From Symbiodinium natans (taxonomy: Eukaryota > Sar > Dinophyceae > Suessiales > Symbiodiniaceae): 64,000 bases of DNA. The notes beneath the pieces are model-generated. The model made no database searches. It saw nothing but the letters and a program-made list of their open reading frames with translations, and was not told where the DNA came from. The stretch spans positions 620,001 through 684,000 of the forward strand of contig CAJNDS010002634.1 in NCBI GenBank assembly GCA_905221605.1, written 5' to 3'. Each line of letters opens with the position of its first letter. The first letter of the stretch is position 1. Of the stretch, positions 39,672-48,593 are shown in pieces. Position numbers and translations under genes: made by a program.

Positions 39672-39940
39672 ACCTGCCTTCAATGTTTCTGCGACGAGGC
39701 GAATGCCACCAATGCCACCAATTCCACCAATGCCACCAATGTCACCAATGTCACCAATGTCACCACACCCGAGCTTGAGCTCCAGAAGGCCATTGGAGAG
39801 CAAGGGAGGCAGAGGAAGAGAACGAGTGTGAAGAAGAGAAAGAGAAGCAAGCACGAACATGGTACCGTGGTAAGAGCAGGGGGGGAGGGGGAGAAGCTCA
39901 CATTCTCTTCAACCCCAGAACCCCTCCTCCTGCTCCCTAA
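39672..39940 (+). CDS. Exon with tandem Asn-x-Thr motifs
   Basis: After CATCAG the frame reads TCLQCFCDEANATNATNSTN, then ATNVTNVTNVTTPELELQKA, a basic block (RQRKRTSVKKRKRSKH) and an acidic/Ser tail. The nine-base unit ACCAATGCC/ACCAATGTC repeats about seven times and encodes N-A/S/V-T, so each repeat is a potential N-glycosylation sequon if extracellular. The downstream basic block would instead suit a nuclear protein. The function is unknown. Confidence 0.45.
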
Positions 39941-40095
39941 ACCCTAAACCCTAAACCCTAAACCCTAAACTCTAAACCCTAAACCCTAAACCCTAAACCC
40001 TAAACCCCCAAAATCCCCCTTTGCTGCCAGGCCTTCGGGTCAGAGCCGGCACCCCAGCCATTCCGGCCGCAAGAACTGGAGCCTCGGAACGGGTT

Positions 40096-40765
40096 TTTAG
40101 GGTTTAGGGGTTTTAGGGTTTAGGGTTTTAGGGCTTAGGGTTTAGGGGTTTTAGGGTTTAGGGTTTTAGGGCTTAGGGTTTAGGGGTTTTAGGGTTTAGG
40201 GTTTTAGGTTTAGGGGTTAGGGGTTTTAGGGTTTAGGGTTTTAGGGCTTAGGGTTTGGGGTTTTTTAGGGTTTTAGGTTTTAGGCTTCGGGTTTAGGGGT
40301 TTTAGGGTTTAGGGTTTTAGGGTTAGGGTTTTAGGGGTTTTAGGGTTTAGGGTTTAGGCTTTAGGGGTTAGGGTTTAGGCTTAGGGTTTAGGGTTTTAGG
40401 GTTTAGGGTTTTAGGGCTTAGGGTTTAGGGGTTTTAGGGTTTAGGGTTTTAGGGCTTAGGGTTTAGGGGTTTTAGGGTTTAGGGTTTTAGGGCTTAGGGT
40501 TTAGGGGTTTTAGGGTTTAGGGTTTTGGGTTTTAGGGGTTTTAGGGTTTTAGGGTTTTAGGGTTTAGGGTTCAGGGTTTTAGGGGTTTCAGGGGTTTAGG
40601 GTTTTGGGGTCTAGGGTTAGGGTTTTAGGGTTCTTGGGGTTTTACGGTTTGAGGGTTTTAGGGTTTGAGAGTTTTAGGGTAGTAGGGTTTCAGGGTTTTA
40701 GGGTTCGGATTCCCCAGTCTGCGAGAGAGAGATAGAGAGAGGGTTTTTAGGGTTTTAGGGTTTTT
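40096..40765. repeat. TTTTAGGG/TTTAGGG mixed array, about 670 bp
   Basis: The largest telomere-like tract. Eight-base GGGTTTTA units alternate with seven-base GGGTTTA and GGGCTTA units in a higher-order pattern (a block of about 40 bases recurs at 40120-40190 and 40390-40510). Confidence 0.92.
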
Positions 40766-41269
40766 AGGGTTGGACTTCGAGTGAGTGCTTACAATGGCAA
40801 AAGAGGGTTAGGGAAACGGTTTTTTTGTTGCATTTGGACTACATTCACCAGGTGTCCAGATGCAAAAAAAGGTACCTAGGGTTTGGAGCATTAGGGACTA
40901 AGGCCTCAAGAGGTTTTTGGTTGGCGTGGCTTTCAGAAAAAATGGTTGTCAGAGATTGCTTCGCCTGAGATTAAATGCAGGTTTTCAAAATGGGCCACCC
41001 CAACACCCCTAATCTCTGGAATTGTGCATTTTAGTTCCAATTTTGAGGGTTTAGGGTTTAGGGTTCAGGGCTCCTTAAAACAATGGTTCTTTGGGGAGTT
41101 ATAATAGTAAGGGTTGAAGGATTGCCGGGTGTTTCTGCGTCGTCGTGGCAATTAAGCAGGCAAGCTGCCAAACCTAAACCCCCTAAACTCTAAACCCTTA
41201 TTCAGGTTCAGGTTGCTAGGGTTTAGGGTTTAGGGTTTAGGGTTTAGAGCTCACGTTCCTAAACCCGTT

Positions 41270-41292
41270 GACCCTCCCCCCCCCCCCCCCCT
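41270..41292. repeat. Poly-C tract
   Basis: About 16 C in a row next to a TTTAGGG block. A TA microsatellite lies at 41372-41392. Confidence 0.85.
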
Positions 41293-41766
41293 GTCCCGGC
41301 ACACCCTCTCGGACATCACCCCTCAGGCTAAACCCCTGACCCCTGAAGCCTTCAAGCCCCATATCATAGCGCGATATATATATATATATATGTATCTATG
41401 TATTTGTTTATTCATTTATCTTTTTAATGTTTCCAGTGTGAATTTGTATTTGGGGCTATTTTGGTAGCATTCCAGGAATCGCAACGGGATGATATGGGTC
41501 TGCCTCCTTTGCAATTTCCCTAAACACTAGATTCTCCTAAACCAGGAACCCTGAACCCTCAACCCCAAACCCTAAACCCCAAACCCTAAACCCCAAACCC
41601 TAAACCCTAAACCCCAGGCGGGTGGCAAAAAGGGACCCGAAACCCCCAACACCGCGGACCGCTGCCATGGGGAGTGCCTGCTCGCTGGAGCCACCGGAGC
41701 CGAGAGGACACCCTGTCGAAGCAGTTGTTGGTAAAGGCTCTAAAGGGTTTAGGGTTTAGGGTTTAG

Positions 41767-41985
41767 GGTTTGTGCAGCAGTCCTAGCCGTAAAAACGGGT
41801 TTAGGGTTTGGGGTTTAGGGTTTAGGGTTTGTGCAGCAGTCCTAGCCGTAAAAACGGGCTTAGGGTTTGGGGTTTGGGGTTTAGGGTTTAGGGTTTGTGC
41901 AGCAGTCCTAGCCGTAAAAACCGGTTTAGGGTTTGGGGTTCGGGGTTTAGGGTTTGTGCAGCAGTCCTATCCGTAAAACAAGGTT
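41767..41985. repeat. Tandem repeat carrying GCAGCAGTCCTAGCCGTAAA
   Basis: Four copies of a unit of about 55-65 bases: GCAGCAGTCCTAGCCGTAAA followed by a variable number of TTTAGGG/TTTGGGG units. Single related copies lie at 42530 and 58394. The shared word looks like an exon remnant carried with its repeat. Confidence 0.85.
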
Positions 41986-42264
41986 TAGGGTTTGGGGTTT
42001 AGGGTTTAGGGCCTCGGACCCCTGAGGTTGTACCCTTGGGTTTGGGAACCCTTTTTTGAAGATCCTCTAAGGCAGTATAAGGGACATATGCGGCGTACAT
42101 TCAGGGAACCTCTTAGCGGGTACATCCTCAGGGGTCCGAGTATGACTTTCTCGGAAGGGAGCATGTCCCTCGAAGCCTCCCAAGCACCTTCACAACGCCC
42201 TGTTGCGCCTTGAGCCCCCTCCCTAATCCCATACATACCAGCCAAAACCCGAACCCCTAAACCC

Positions 42265-42365
42265 CTAGACCCCTACACCCCAAGACCCCTAGACCCCTAA
42301 GACCCCTAAGACCCCTAAGACCCCTAAGACCCCTAAGACCCCTAAACCCCTAAACCCCTAAACCC
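42265..42365. repeat. TAAGACCCC 9-bp tandem repeat
   Basis: About seven copies of CCTAAGACC grading into CCCCTAAA units; another telomere-type derivative. Confidence 0.85.
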
Positions 42366-42872
42366 TAAACCTCACAAACCCCTAAAAGCGCAGGCCCTGC
42401 CAAACAGAGAGACCGCTCCCTGCGCCCGGACCACCAGCGTCCCGTGAAGCCGCGGAGCGAGCTTGGCCCAGTGGCCTTAAAATCGGGTTTATAGGGTTTA
42501 GGGTTTAGGGTTTAAAGGTTTAGGGTCAGCAGTCCTAGCCGTATAAAAGGGTTTGGAAAGGGCTCGGAGTTCAGAGGTTTCGATCCAACATAGGCCTGGA
42601 GGGTTCATTATAGGCTTATAGGGTTTTCAATAAAGGGCTTATATGGTTTCGGGCCTTTCAGTTTCGGGTTTGGGGTTTAGGGCTTTACGGAGTTTTAAAT
42701 GAATGGATTGTAGGGTTAGGCTTTATGGGTATATGGTTGGCACAAAAAGGGTTTAGTGTTAAACCCCTCAGTGGTTGTTCTTCTTGTTGTGGACTTCAGG
42801 CTTTATCACACATGGGGCTTTGCAGCTAGGGAGTCGGGATTTGGGATGATGAGGTGGATGAAGGGTGTGTGT

Positions 42873-42979
42873 GCCTCTCTCTCTGTGTGTGTGTGTGTCT
42901 GTGTCTCTGTCTCTGTCTCTGTCTCTGTCTCTGTCTCTGTCTCTGTCTGTGTCTGTGTCTGTGTCTGTGTCTGTGTCTC

Positions 42980-43010
<31 letters not shown>

Positions 43011-43345
43011 CTGAGTGAGTCTGAGTGTGTCTCTCTGTCTCCCCGTCTGTCTGTCTGCCTGCCTGTCTGTTTGTCTGTCTGTCTGTCTCTGTGTGTGTGT
43101 GTGTGCGCGTGTCTGTGTGTCTGTGTGTCTGTCTCTGTGTGTCTCTGTGTGTGTGTGTGTGCCTGCGTGCCTGCGTGTGCCTCTCTGTGTGTGCCTCTCT
43201 GTGTGTGTGTCTCTGTGTGTGTCTGTGTGTCTTTGTGTGCGCATCTGTGTGTCGCTGTGTGTGCGTCTGTGTGTCGCTGTGTGCGTGTCTGCGTGTCTGC
43301 GTCTCTGCGTCTCTGTGTGTGTGTGTGTGTCAGTCAGTCAGTCAG
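42873..43345. repeat. CT/GT satellite, about 470 bp
   Basis: TCTGTG, TCTGTC and GTGTGT words. All frames are open on both strands and encode C/V/S or T/H/R runs. This is a compositional artefact and not a gene. Confidence 0.94.
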
Positions 43346-43700
43346 TCTCTTTTTCAAGAGTTTCATGATTGGCATTCCGGCTCATGGACTCCCACGCCAA
43401 GTCTATCAACCCTAATCGAAGCTGAGGCCCATCAGAACTCCTGGAGGCTTCTCTGCTGGGCGACATAAAGCAAGCTGGATGGGTGCTGGTGACCCGGGCC
43501 AAGATGGCATGTGTCAAGCATCGTTGGTGGTGTTTTGAGCGCTTGCCGTGTCATGGTAAGGTTTGAAGCTTGAAACAGGTCCTTTAAATTTGCTTCAGGC
43601 GCAATTGAGGCGCAATTGCTATGCATCGGCCAACGTTATTTGTACAGAGATTGGGGAACCCAAACCCAAAACCCTAAACCCCAAAGCCTAAACCCTAAGT

Positions 43701-43806
43701 CTGGCTTGAGATGGCTTCCAGTGGCTGCACCCGTGCCGAGGAGACTGATGACAAGGCCCACAGCGTCGCAACTTGCTCCTTGGCTCATGGCCTGTGTAGA
43801 GGGTGA
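43701..43806 (+). CDS. Possible small exon with ATG and stop
   Basis: The frame reads LEMASSGCTRAEETDDKAHS then VATCSLAHGLCRG and stops at TGA. The Cys-containing acidic composition is plausible. The alternative frame VAAPVPRRLMTRPTASQLAP is also open, so confidence is limited. Confidence 0.35.
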
Positions 43807-43883
43807 AACGACCGTGGGCCGTGCACCCTAAACCCTAAACCCTAAACCCCACACCCCAAACCCCAAACCCCAAACCCTAAACC

Positions 43884-44099
43884 CTAAACCCTCTGGTACC
43901 CAACCGCTGCAGCATCGGAAGCTGAAGAGGCATATTGAGGTTCCAAGGTCCAGCTGGGCCTCCAGACAGTTTCGAAAGACGCCCAGTAGTAGCTTAAGAG
44001 GTTGAGGTCTCGGATGAGCAGGCAGACCTTGGTCAGTTCATACGAACACCTCCATCGCATGCTTGTGAGGGCTCCGTTCGAAATCTGCACCATGTCCAA
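43884..44099 (-). CDS. Possible minus-strand exon
   Basis: The minus frame reads MRWRCSYELTKVCLLIRDLN then LLSYYWASFETVWRPSWTLE, more protein-like than the plus frames over the same bases. It would be one of very few minus-strand coding pieces; it may be a decayed retroelement fragment. Confidence 0.28.
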   Translation of the reverse strand: MDMVQISNGALTSMRWRCSYELTKVCLLIRDLNLLSYYWASFETVWRPSWTLEPQYASSASDAAAVGYQRV

Positions 44100-44424
44100 A
44101 ACAACCCCTAAGCACTAAACATGCGGAAACGAGCAGGGTTCAGGGCTTAGTGTGTTTAGCAGGCAACCCTGGAGCCCGAATGCCTCAGCTGAAATCGGAT
44201 TTGCGGCAGTAGTTCCCAAAACCTGACCTTCCCGCCCAAACTCGACCGGTCGGTTTTTGGGCTTTCGGGTTTATAAGTGGTCGTATAGGGCTTATCGTGT
44301 TCATAGAGATTAGGGGTTAGGGCTTACCCCTAAACCCTAAACCCCAAACCCCCTAAACCCTAAACCCTAGGCTTAGGGCTTAGGGCCTCCTTTGAAAAGG
44401 CCCCCTCTCATTACAACAAAACAG

Positions 44425-44506
44425 GCACCGGATGGCTGCCGCTGCACGTGGCCGCAGCCCAGGGCCACCTGGACATCTGCCGAGCACTGCTTCGCCCCAT
44501 GGCAGG
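44425..44506 (+). CDS. Ankyrin-repeat exon
   Basis: After AAACAG the frame reads TGWLPLHVAAAQGHLDICRA then LLRPMAG, a textbook ankyrin repeat (TPLHxAAxxGHLxICxxLL). A GC donor follows GGCAGG at 44507. It belongs either to a separate ankyrin gene or to an upstream part of a related one; the LamG-like gene lies between it and the 48.6-54.3 kb ankyrin gene. Confidence 0.68.
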
Positions 44507-44715
44507 GCGTTTATTTTTTGTTTTTAACTTTTAACCCCGAAGACTTGGGCCTTCAGGGTTTAGGGTTTAGGGTTTAGGACCGGCCCTGAACATGATGGCT
44601 GAAAATTCTGGCTGGTGCTCACATATCTGAAAATCATGATTCTTACAAGTGAAGGGGTTCCATGTAAGCAGTTTGGAGCTTAGGCTTTGGGGGCTTTGAA
44701 GGAGTCAGGGGTTCG

Positions 44716-45111
44716 GTGGGCCAAGTTTCCGGCAGCTTCCCGTGTTTTAGAGTTCGCACTTCAGAGACAGTTTTAAACACGTGCACTTGCCTGCTGCGCC
44801 CGATTGTGAGAGTCGCCAGCCCTTGCATGTTGGCTCAATCTCATGCCTGTGAGTTTTGGTTGAGACGGATAACACAGTTGTGTCTTAAGTGCAAAAGTTC
44901 TTGCAGAATCACCATATCCCCCTTGGGAATCATTTTTTATTTTATTGATATAACACCCAAGAAGATATTAAGCATATTTTTTAATTACGGTTCTGAGGGG
45001 AGTATAGATCACAGGTTCATACCGCATATCAGTCAATACGCAGCATCAACGTCAGAGGGGCGAGTTTTTGGAAGGAACAGGCAGGCTTTGTACCCGAGGC
45101 AGTGGAAGTAA
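44716..45111 (+). CDS. Exon-like frame around an F1 element
   Basis: Upstream frame: VRTSETVLNTCTCLLRPIVR and SPCMLAQSHACEFWLRRITQ. Downstream frame: FIPHISQYAASTSEGRVFGR ending at TAA. The F1 element between is itself open in this frame by chance. A GA-AG join or loss of the element is possible, but neither follows the rule seen at the better introners. Confidence 0.38.
   Translation: MGQVSGSFPCFRVRTSETVLNTCTCLLRPIVRVASPCMLAQSHACEFWLRRITQLCLKCKSSCRITISPLGIIFYFIDITPKKILSIFFNYGSEGSIDHRFIPHISQYAASTSEGRVFGRNRQALYPRQWK
44917..45006. mobile_element. F1 element
   Basis: CATATCCCCCTTGGGAATCA on the left, GGTTCTGAGGGGAGTATAG on the right, flanked by ATCAC on both sides. Confidence 0.75.
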
Positions 45112-45277
45112 GGCAGCTAGCAAGCCTCGTAGGGGCTCAAACTTAGGGTTTAGGGGTTAGGGTTTAGGGTTACTACAGGAGCCCTGAAGCAAAAAAAGGT
45201 TTAGGGTTAGGGTTTGGGGTTTGGGGTTTAGGGTTTAGGGTTTAGGGTTTAGGGTTTAGGGAGTCAATCTCTCCAAA

Positions 45278-47342
45278 ATGCCTGCAGAAGCCGCCGATGC
45301 AGAGACGGTGCCTCGCGGAGCCCGCCGCTGGTGGCCTGATGTGATGTCACCATCGCTTGCCGCAACAGTGAAGCAAGAAGCTTGCACCAGCTACCCGTGG
45401 AAGCCTGCGAGGAATACGATGTCAATGTGGCAAATGAACTTTCCGCAGACGTTGCCAGGTGGACATCGGAACCCCATTTGTGCATTAGGGGAGTGCGGCG
45501 ACCCCATGTGCCCCACATTTCGTCCCAAGCATCCAGAAGTTCGAGAGGCTGTGGAGAAATGCATCATGGAAAAGTGCCTGGAGAACTTCCAGCCAGGTAA
45601 ATTGCAGACATACGCTTCGATAGGCTGCGGCTTGCTAGGCCAGGATTGGATCATTCTTGAGCAAATGCGGCGCCAGCAGATGCTTCCGCGTCGGGCAATT
45701 TTCGTGGAGCTGCGCACAGCGAAGCCTGTGATGACGTGTGAAGGTGCTGAATTTCCAAGGATGAGCAAAGGTGGTGGCATGAATCTACGCCAAACAGGGT
45801 TTTGCGGCGACTTGGGTCCTGATTTTGGTTTCAGTGCCGTGTTGCAGTTCAACAAGCCCGCTGGCAATTCCAGTAGCTTCCTCTTCGATTTCTCGGACGA
45901 TGCTCGGCGAGATGTCATCTATGCAGAAGTCGGTGGCACTGATGCGATTGGCCACATGACTTTTGGTTGCATCATTGGCGACCAAGCCCATCGTCTGCCT
46001 GTGGAGGATTGCTGGGAGCCAGGTGAACAGGCGCACACCTTCTTGTTCACAATCAGTGCTGTTGGGATGTACACAATCTACAAGGATGGACAGGCGATCG
46101 CGAGATCCTATGGGCCGCCCCCTCAGTCGTCTCGAAGACGTCATCTCTACGTCGGGCAGTGTGCTCCGAACAAGGGAGGTCACCATAGCTTTGGCGGCCG
46201 CATCCAGAAGATTAAGGTTTGGGATCAGGAAGTTGACACACTGGCAACAGATATGATGTACAGCCACGAGGTAGCTAACGCCCATCAGACCATCGCCCAG
46301 TGGTATATGGGTGAAATGGACGTGTGGTCCTTCAGTAGCTTAGCAGCTTACGCGGCTGCCTGTGAAAAGGACGCCCGATTTGCGGCAGATCTGCTTCTGA
46401 AAGTTGATGTTCCTTAGGGGTACTTGGAAATGATTTTTAGTTCTTGGTTACTACAATTCCTAAGGAACAGCTAAATTTAACAGAATTTTGCTAGGGGTGC
46501 CAAGTTCTCAGTATAGGTTCATGATGAGCTAGATGGCTACGATGACTTCGTTTGCAAGGCCTTGGGGCCCAATGGCTTGGCGCTGACGTTGGGTGGTCCT
46601 GGGAAAAGCTGGCGACGGTCTGGGACAGGCTGGATACCTGTGGACACGAAGTGTGCTGTTCTGGATTCTGCAGAAGAAAGGAGTCTCGTGCCCTGGGCAT
46701 TCATGGGTGCGTTCCCAGGACATCAGGACAGGCAGCACTTCTTCACGAAGGCATTTCAGGCACAGCGCGCTGACTGTTCTGAAAGTCGGCGGCCGCCTCG
46801 CCAGAGAAGGCCCCGGAGATTCAAAGCGGCACCTCGAGCTGGCAGAGCACGGGCTCGCCGAACGGGAGCTGCAGATCCACAACACTCGGGAAGCTGGTAC
46901 GGCATGACCGATGCTTAGTAGTAGAGTAGGTAACCTTTAACCTTTTTGGGGAAATATCGTCCCCTTATAATCCCAAAGGTTAACCCTTAGCTCCCCTACA
47001 TACTGGACAACTAAGGATGAAGTTGCAAACCCCGATGAGGTCTCTGTCTTGGGGCTCCTGGACGAACTGCAGCAACGAGCCCCGGGCTTCCAAGGCCAGC
47101 TGAGCAATTTTGAGTTTGGAGCGCATCTGGGTCAGATTGGAGATCATTTTCCTTCTTTCTGAATACTTCTAAACCCAACAAGGAACAAAATGATATTTGT
47201 TTTAAAATGGGTGCCCCCCAACAAAAATGGTGCAGGAGCGATCTCCTCCTGGACATTGACGCTGCAGAAGAGGATGCCCCCGCAGACGAAGACCTTCCTG
47301 GCCTTGTCATCTACGGAGCGAGGTGACGCTGTCAGCCTTTAG
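45278..47342 (+). CDS. Four-exon gene with a LamG-like domain
   Basis: Exons 45278-46408, 46517-46909, 47016-47139 and 47236-47342 total 1755 coding bases (584 residues), with every joint in frame. Residues about 108-132 (LQTYASIGCGLLGQDWIILE) resemble a methyltransferase motif I region but the rest of that fold is missing. Residues about 183-320 form a concanavalin/LamG-like beta-sandwich: FGFSAVLQFNKPAGNSSSFL, HTFLFTISAVGMYTIYKDGQ, HLYVGQCAPNKGGHHSFGGR, IQKIKVWDQE. Exon 2 adds GYDDFVCKALGPNGLALTLG and an Arg/Pro-rich stretch where a shifted frame (LTVLKVGGRLAREG) reads better, so one sequence error or a missed micro-intron is possible. Exon 3 reads DEVANPDEVSVLGLLDELQQ. Carbohydrate or protein binding is the likely role; a signal peptide is not evident. 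All three introns are introners. Confidence 0.7.
46409..46516 (+). mobile_element. F9 introner (GT-AG intron)
   Basis: 108 bases, CTTAGGGGTACTTGG on the left and GGGGTGCCAAGTTCTCAG then TATAG on the right, flanked by GTTC (46409 and 46517). The duplicated GTTC gives the GT donor; the element ends in the AG acceptor. The element contributes an in-frame TAG, so it must be spliced for read-through. Confidence 0.87.
46910..47015 (+). mobile_element. F10 introner (GA-AG intron)
   Basis: 106 bases, CTTAGTAGTAGAGTAGGTAA on the left and TACATACTGGACAACTAAG on the right, with inner AACCTTTTTGGGG/CCCAAAGGTT arms. GATG flanks both sides. Splicing at GA ... AG joins ACC to GAT in the LamG-gene frame and removes the TAG at 46916. 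Confidence 0.82.
47140..47235 (+). mobile_element. F14 introner (GA-AG intron)
   Basis: 96 bases between copies of GAG (47140 and 47236), weak inverted ends (ATCATTTTCC and AAAAATGGTGCAG). The GA-AG join keeps the frame to a TAG at 47340. A different acceptor phase would give an acidic tail (LLLDIDAAEEDAPADEDLPG), so this joint is the least certain of the three. Confidence 0.6.
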
Positions 47343-48593
47343 CGTTTAGGGTTTAGGGTCTAGGGTTTAGGGTTTAGGGTTTTGTTTCACCCGTTGTGAA
47401 GATCCAGGCACCGAAGCTTATGCCGAGACAAGAAAAAAGGTGCCACTGGCTTGGCTCAACCTCAAAGCCTGCCGCGCCATAGCTCAGAACTCGAGGTTTT
47501 GTTCGGCATTTCTCCGGGTTCCAGCACCCGCAACCAACGGGGCCCTAAGCCCTGAAGCCTGAACACTCTCGGCCTTCTTGTATAGGGAATTCAAGAATAT
47601 TCAAGACGTCCTTTTCTTTGGGGATCAAGTATGAACCCTAAAACGTGTTTATGGTTTATATGACCTGAAAACAGGGAACATAGAAGTATAGGGTAGACGA
47701 CCTCGATTTTTTTCGAGCTCATGTGGTCCCCGAGACCTCTCTTGTAGAGTTCAGCAGGATTTGGGGTTCATGTGGGTTTAGGGTTTAGGGTTCATTTGGG
47801 TTTGGGGTTTGGGGTTCAGGGTTAGGGTTTAGGGTTCATTTGGGTTTTGGGTTTTGGGTTTAGGGTTTAGGGTTTAGGGTTTAGGGTTTAGGGAGCTTCA
47901 CCGACCCCCGCCTTCGGCCCCAGGCCGAAAGGCAGCGGTGAACCCAGCGTCGGCTTCTGGTCTTCCAAGAAGCAATATTTCTTTGTCCTAACCCCCCAAA
48001 CCCTAAACCCTAAAGGCCCTAAACCCGTGTGTTCTGTTTTATCCGGCATCTTTGGCATCTTAAGCTGTCGGGACCGTCTCTGGAATTTGGCTAGGGGATT
48101 GTGCTTTTTTCTCGGGGGGGGGGCGGGGCTGGTAGGGTCGTCGCCCCAGCTGACAGGAGAGGAGACTGGGTTGAGAACGGGTTTGGGGTTTAGGGTTTCG
48201 GGGTTGAGAGCGGGTTTGGGGGTGAGCGTTTGAGGTTGGAGGTTTGTTGGCGTAGGCGGTGTCTCCGACTTCTTGGCACGAAGGGGTCATTAGGGTGGTT
48301 GGTTGCATGCCGCAGTTGGGGCGGGGATGAGATGAGGAACCGAACAGCTTGACCCTATATGACCCTAAACCCCTTCAACCCTATGATCCTAAAACCCAGC
48401 AACCCTACAACCCCCAAACCCTATAACCTCATAACCCTACAACCCTACAACCCCCAAACCCTATAACCCTATAACCCTACAACCCTACAACCCCTAAAAG
48501 CCCTACAACCCTAAAACCCGATAACCCTGAAAGCCCAATAACCCTAGTAGAACCTTATAACCCTCCAACCCTCTAACCATCTAACCCTACGAG
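47343..48593. other. Spacer with telomere-like and CCCTATAA-type repeats
   Basis: This contains an F4 fragment (47637-47705), TTTAGGG blocks (47340-47383, 47776-47892) and a degenerate CCCTACAA/CCCTATAA tract (48340-48590). A short exon-like piece at 47893-47985 (RKAAVNPASASGLPRSN) is not supported further. Confidence 0.55.

Noticed and set aside
42756..43468. Long ORFs on both strands over the CT/GT satellite
   Set aside because: All frames are open because of dinucleotide composition; the products are Cys/Val/Ser or Arg/Thr/His runs.
47236..47327. Acidic exon reading LLLDIDAAEEDAPADEDLPG
   Set aside because: It is attractive as protein, but the frame fixed by the preceding GA-AG junctions uses another phase; kept only as an alternative.
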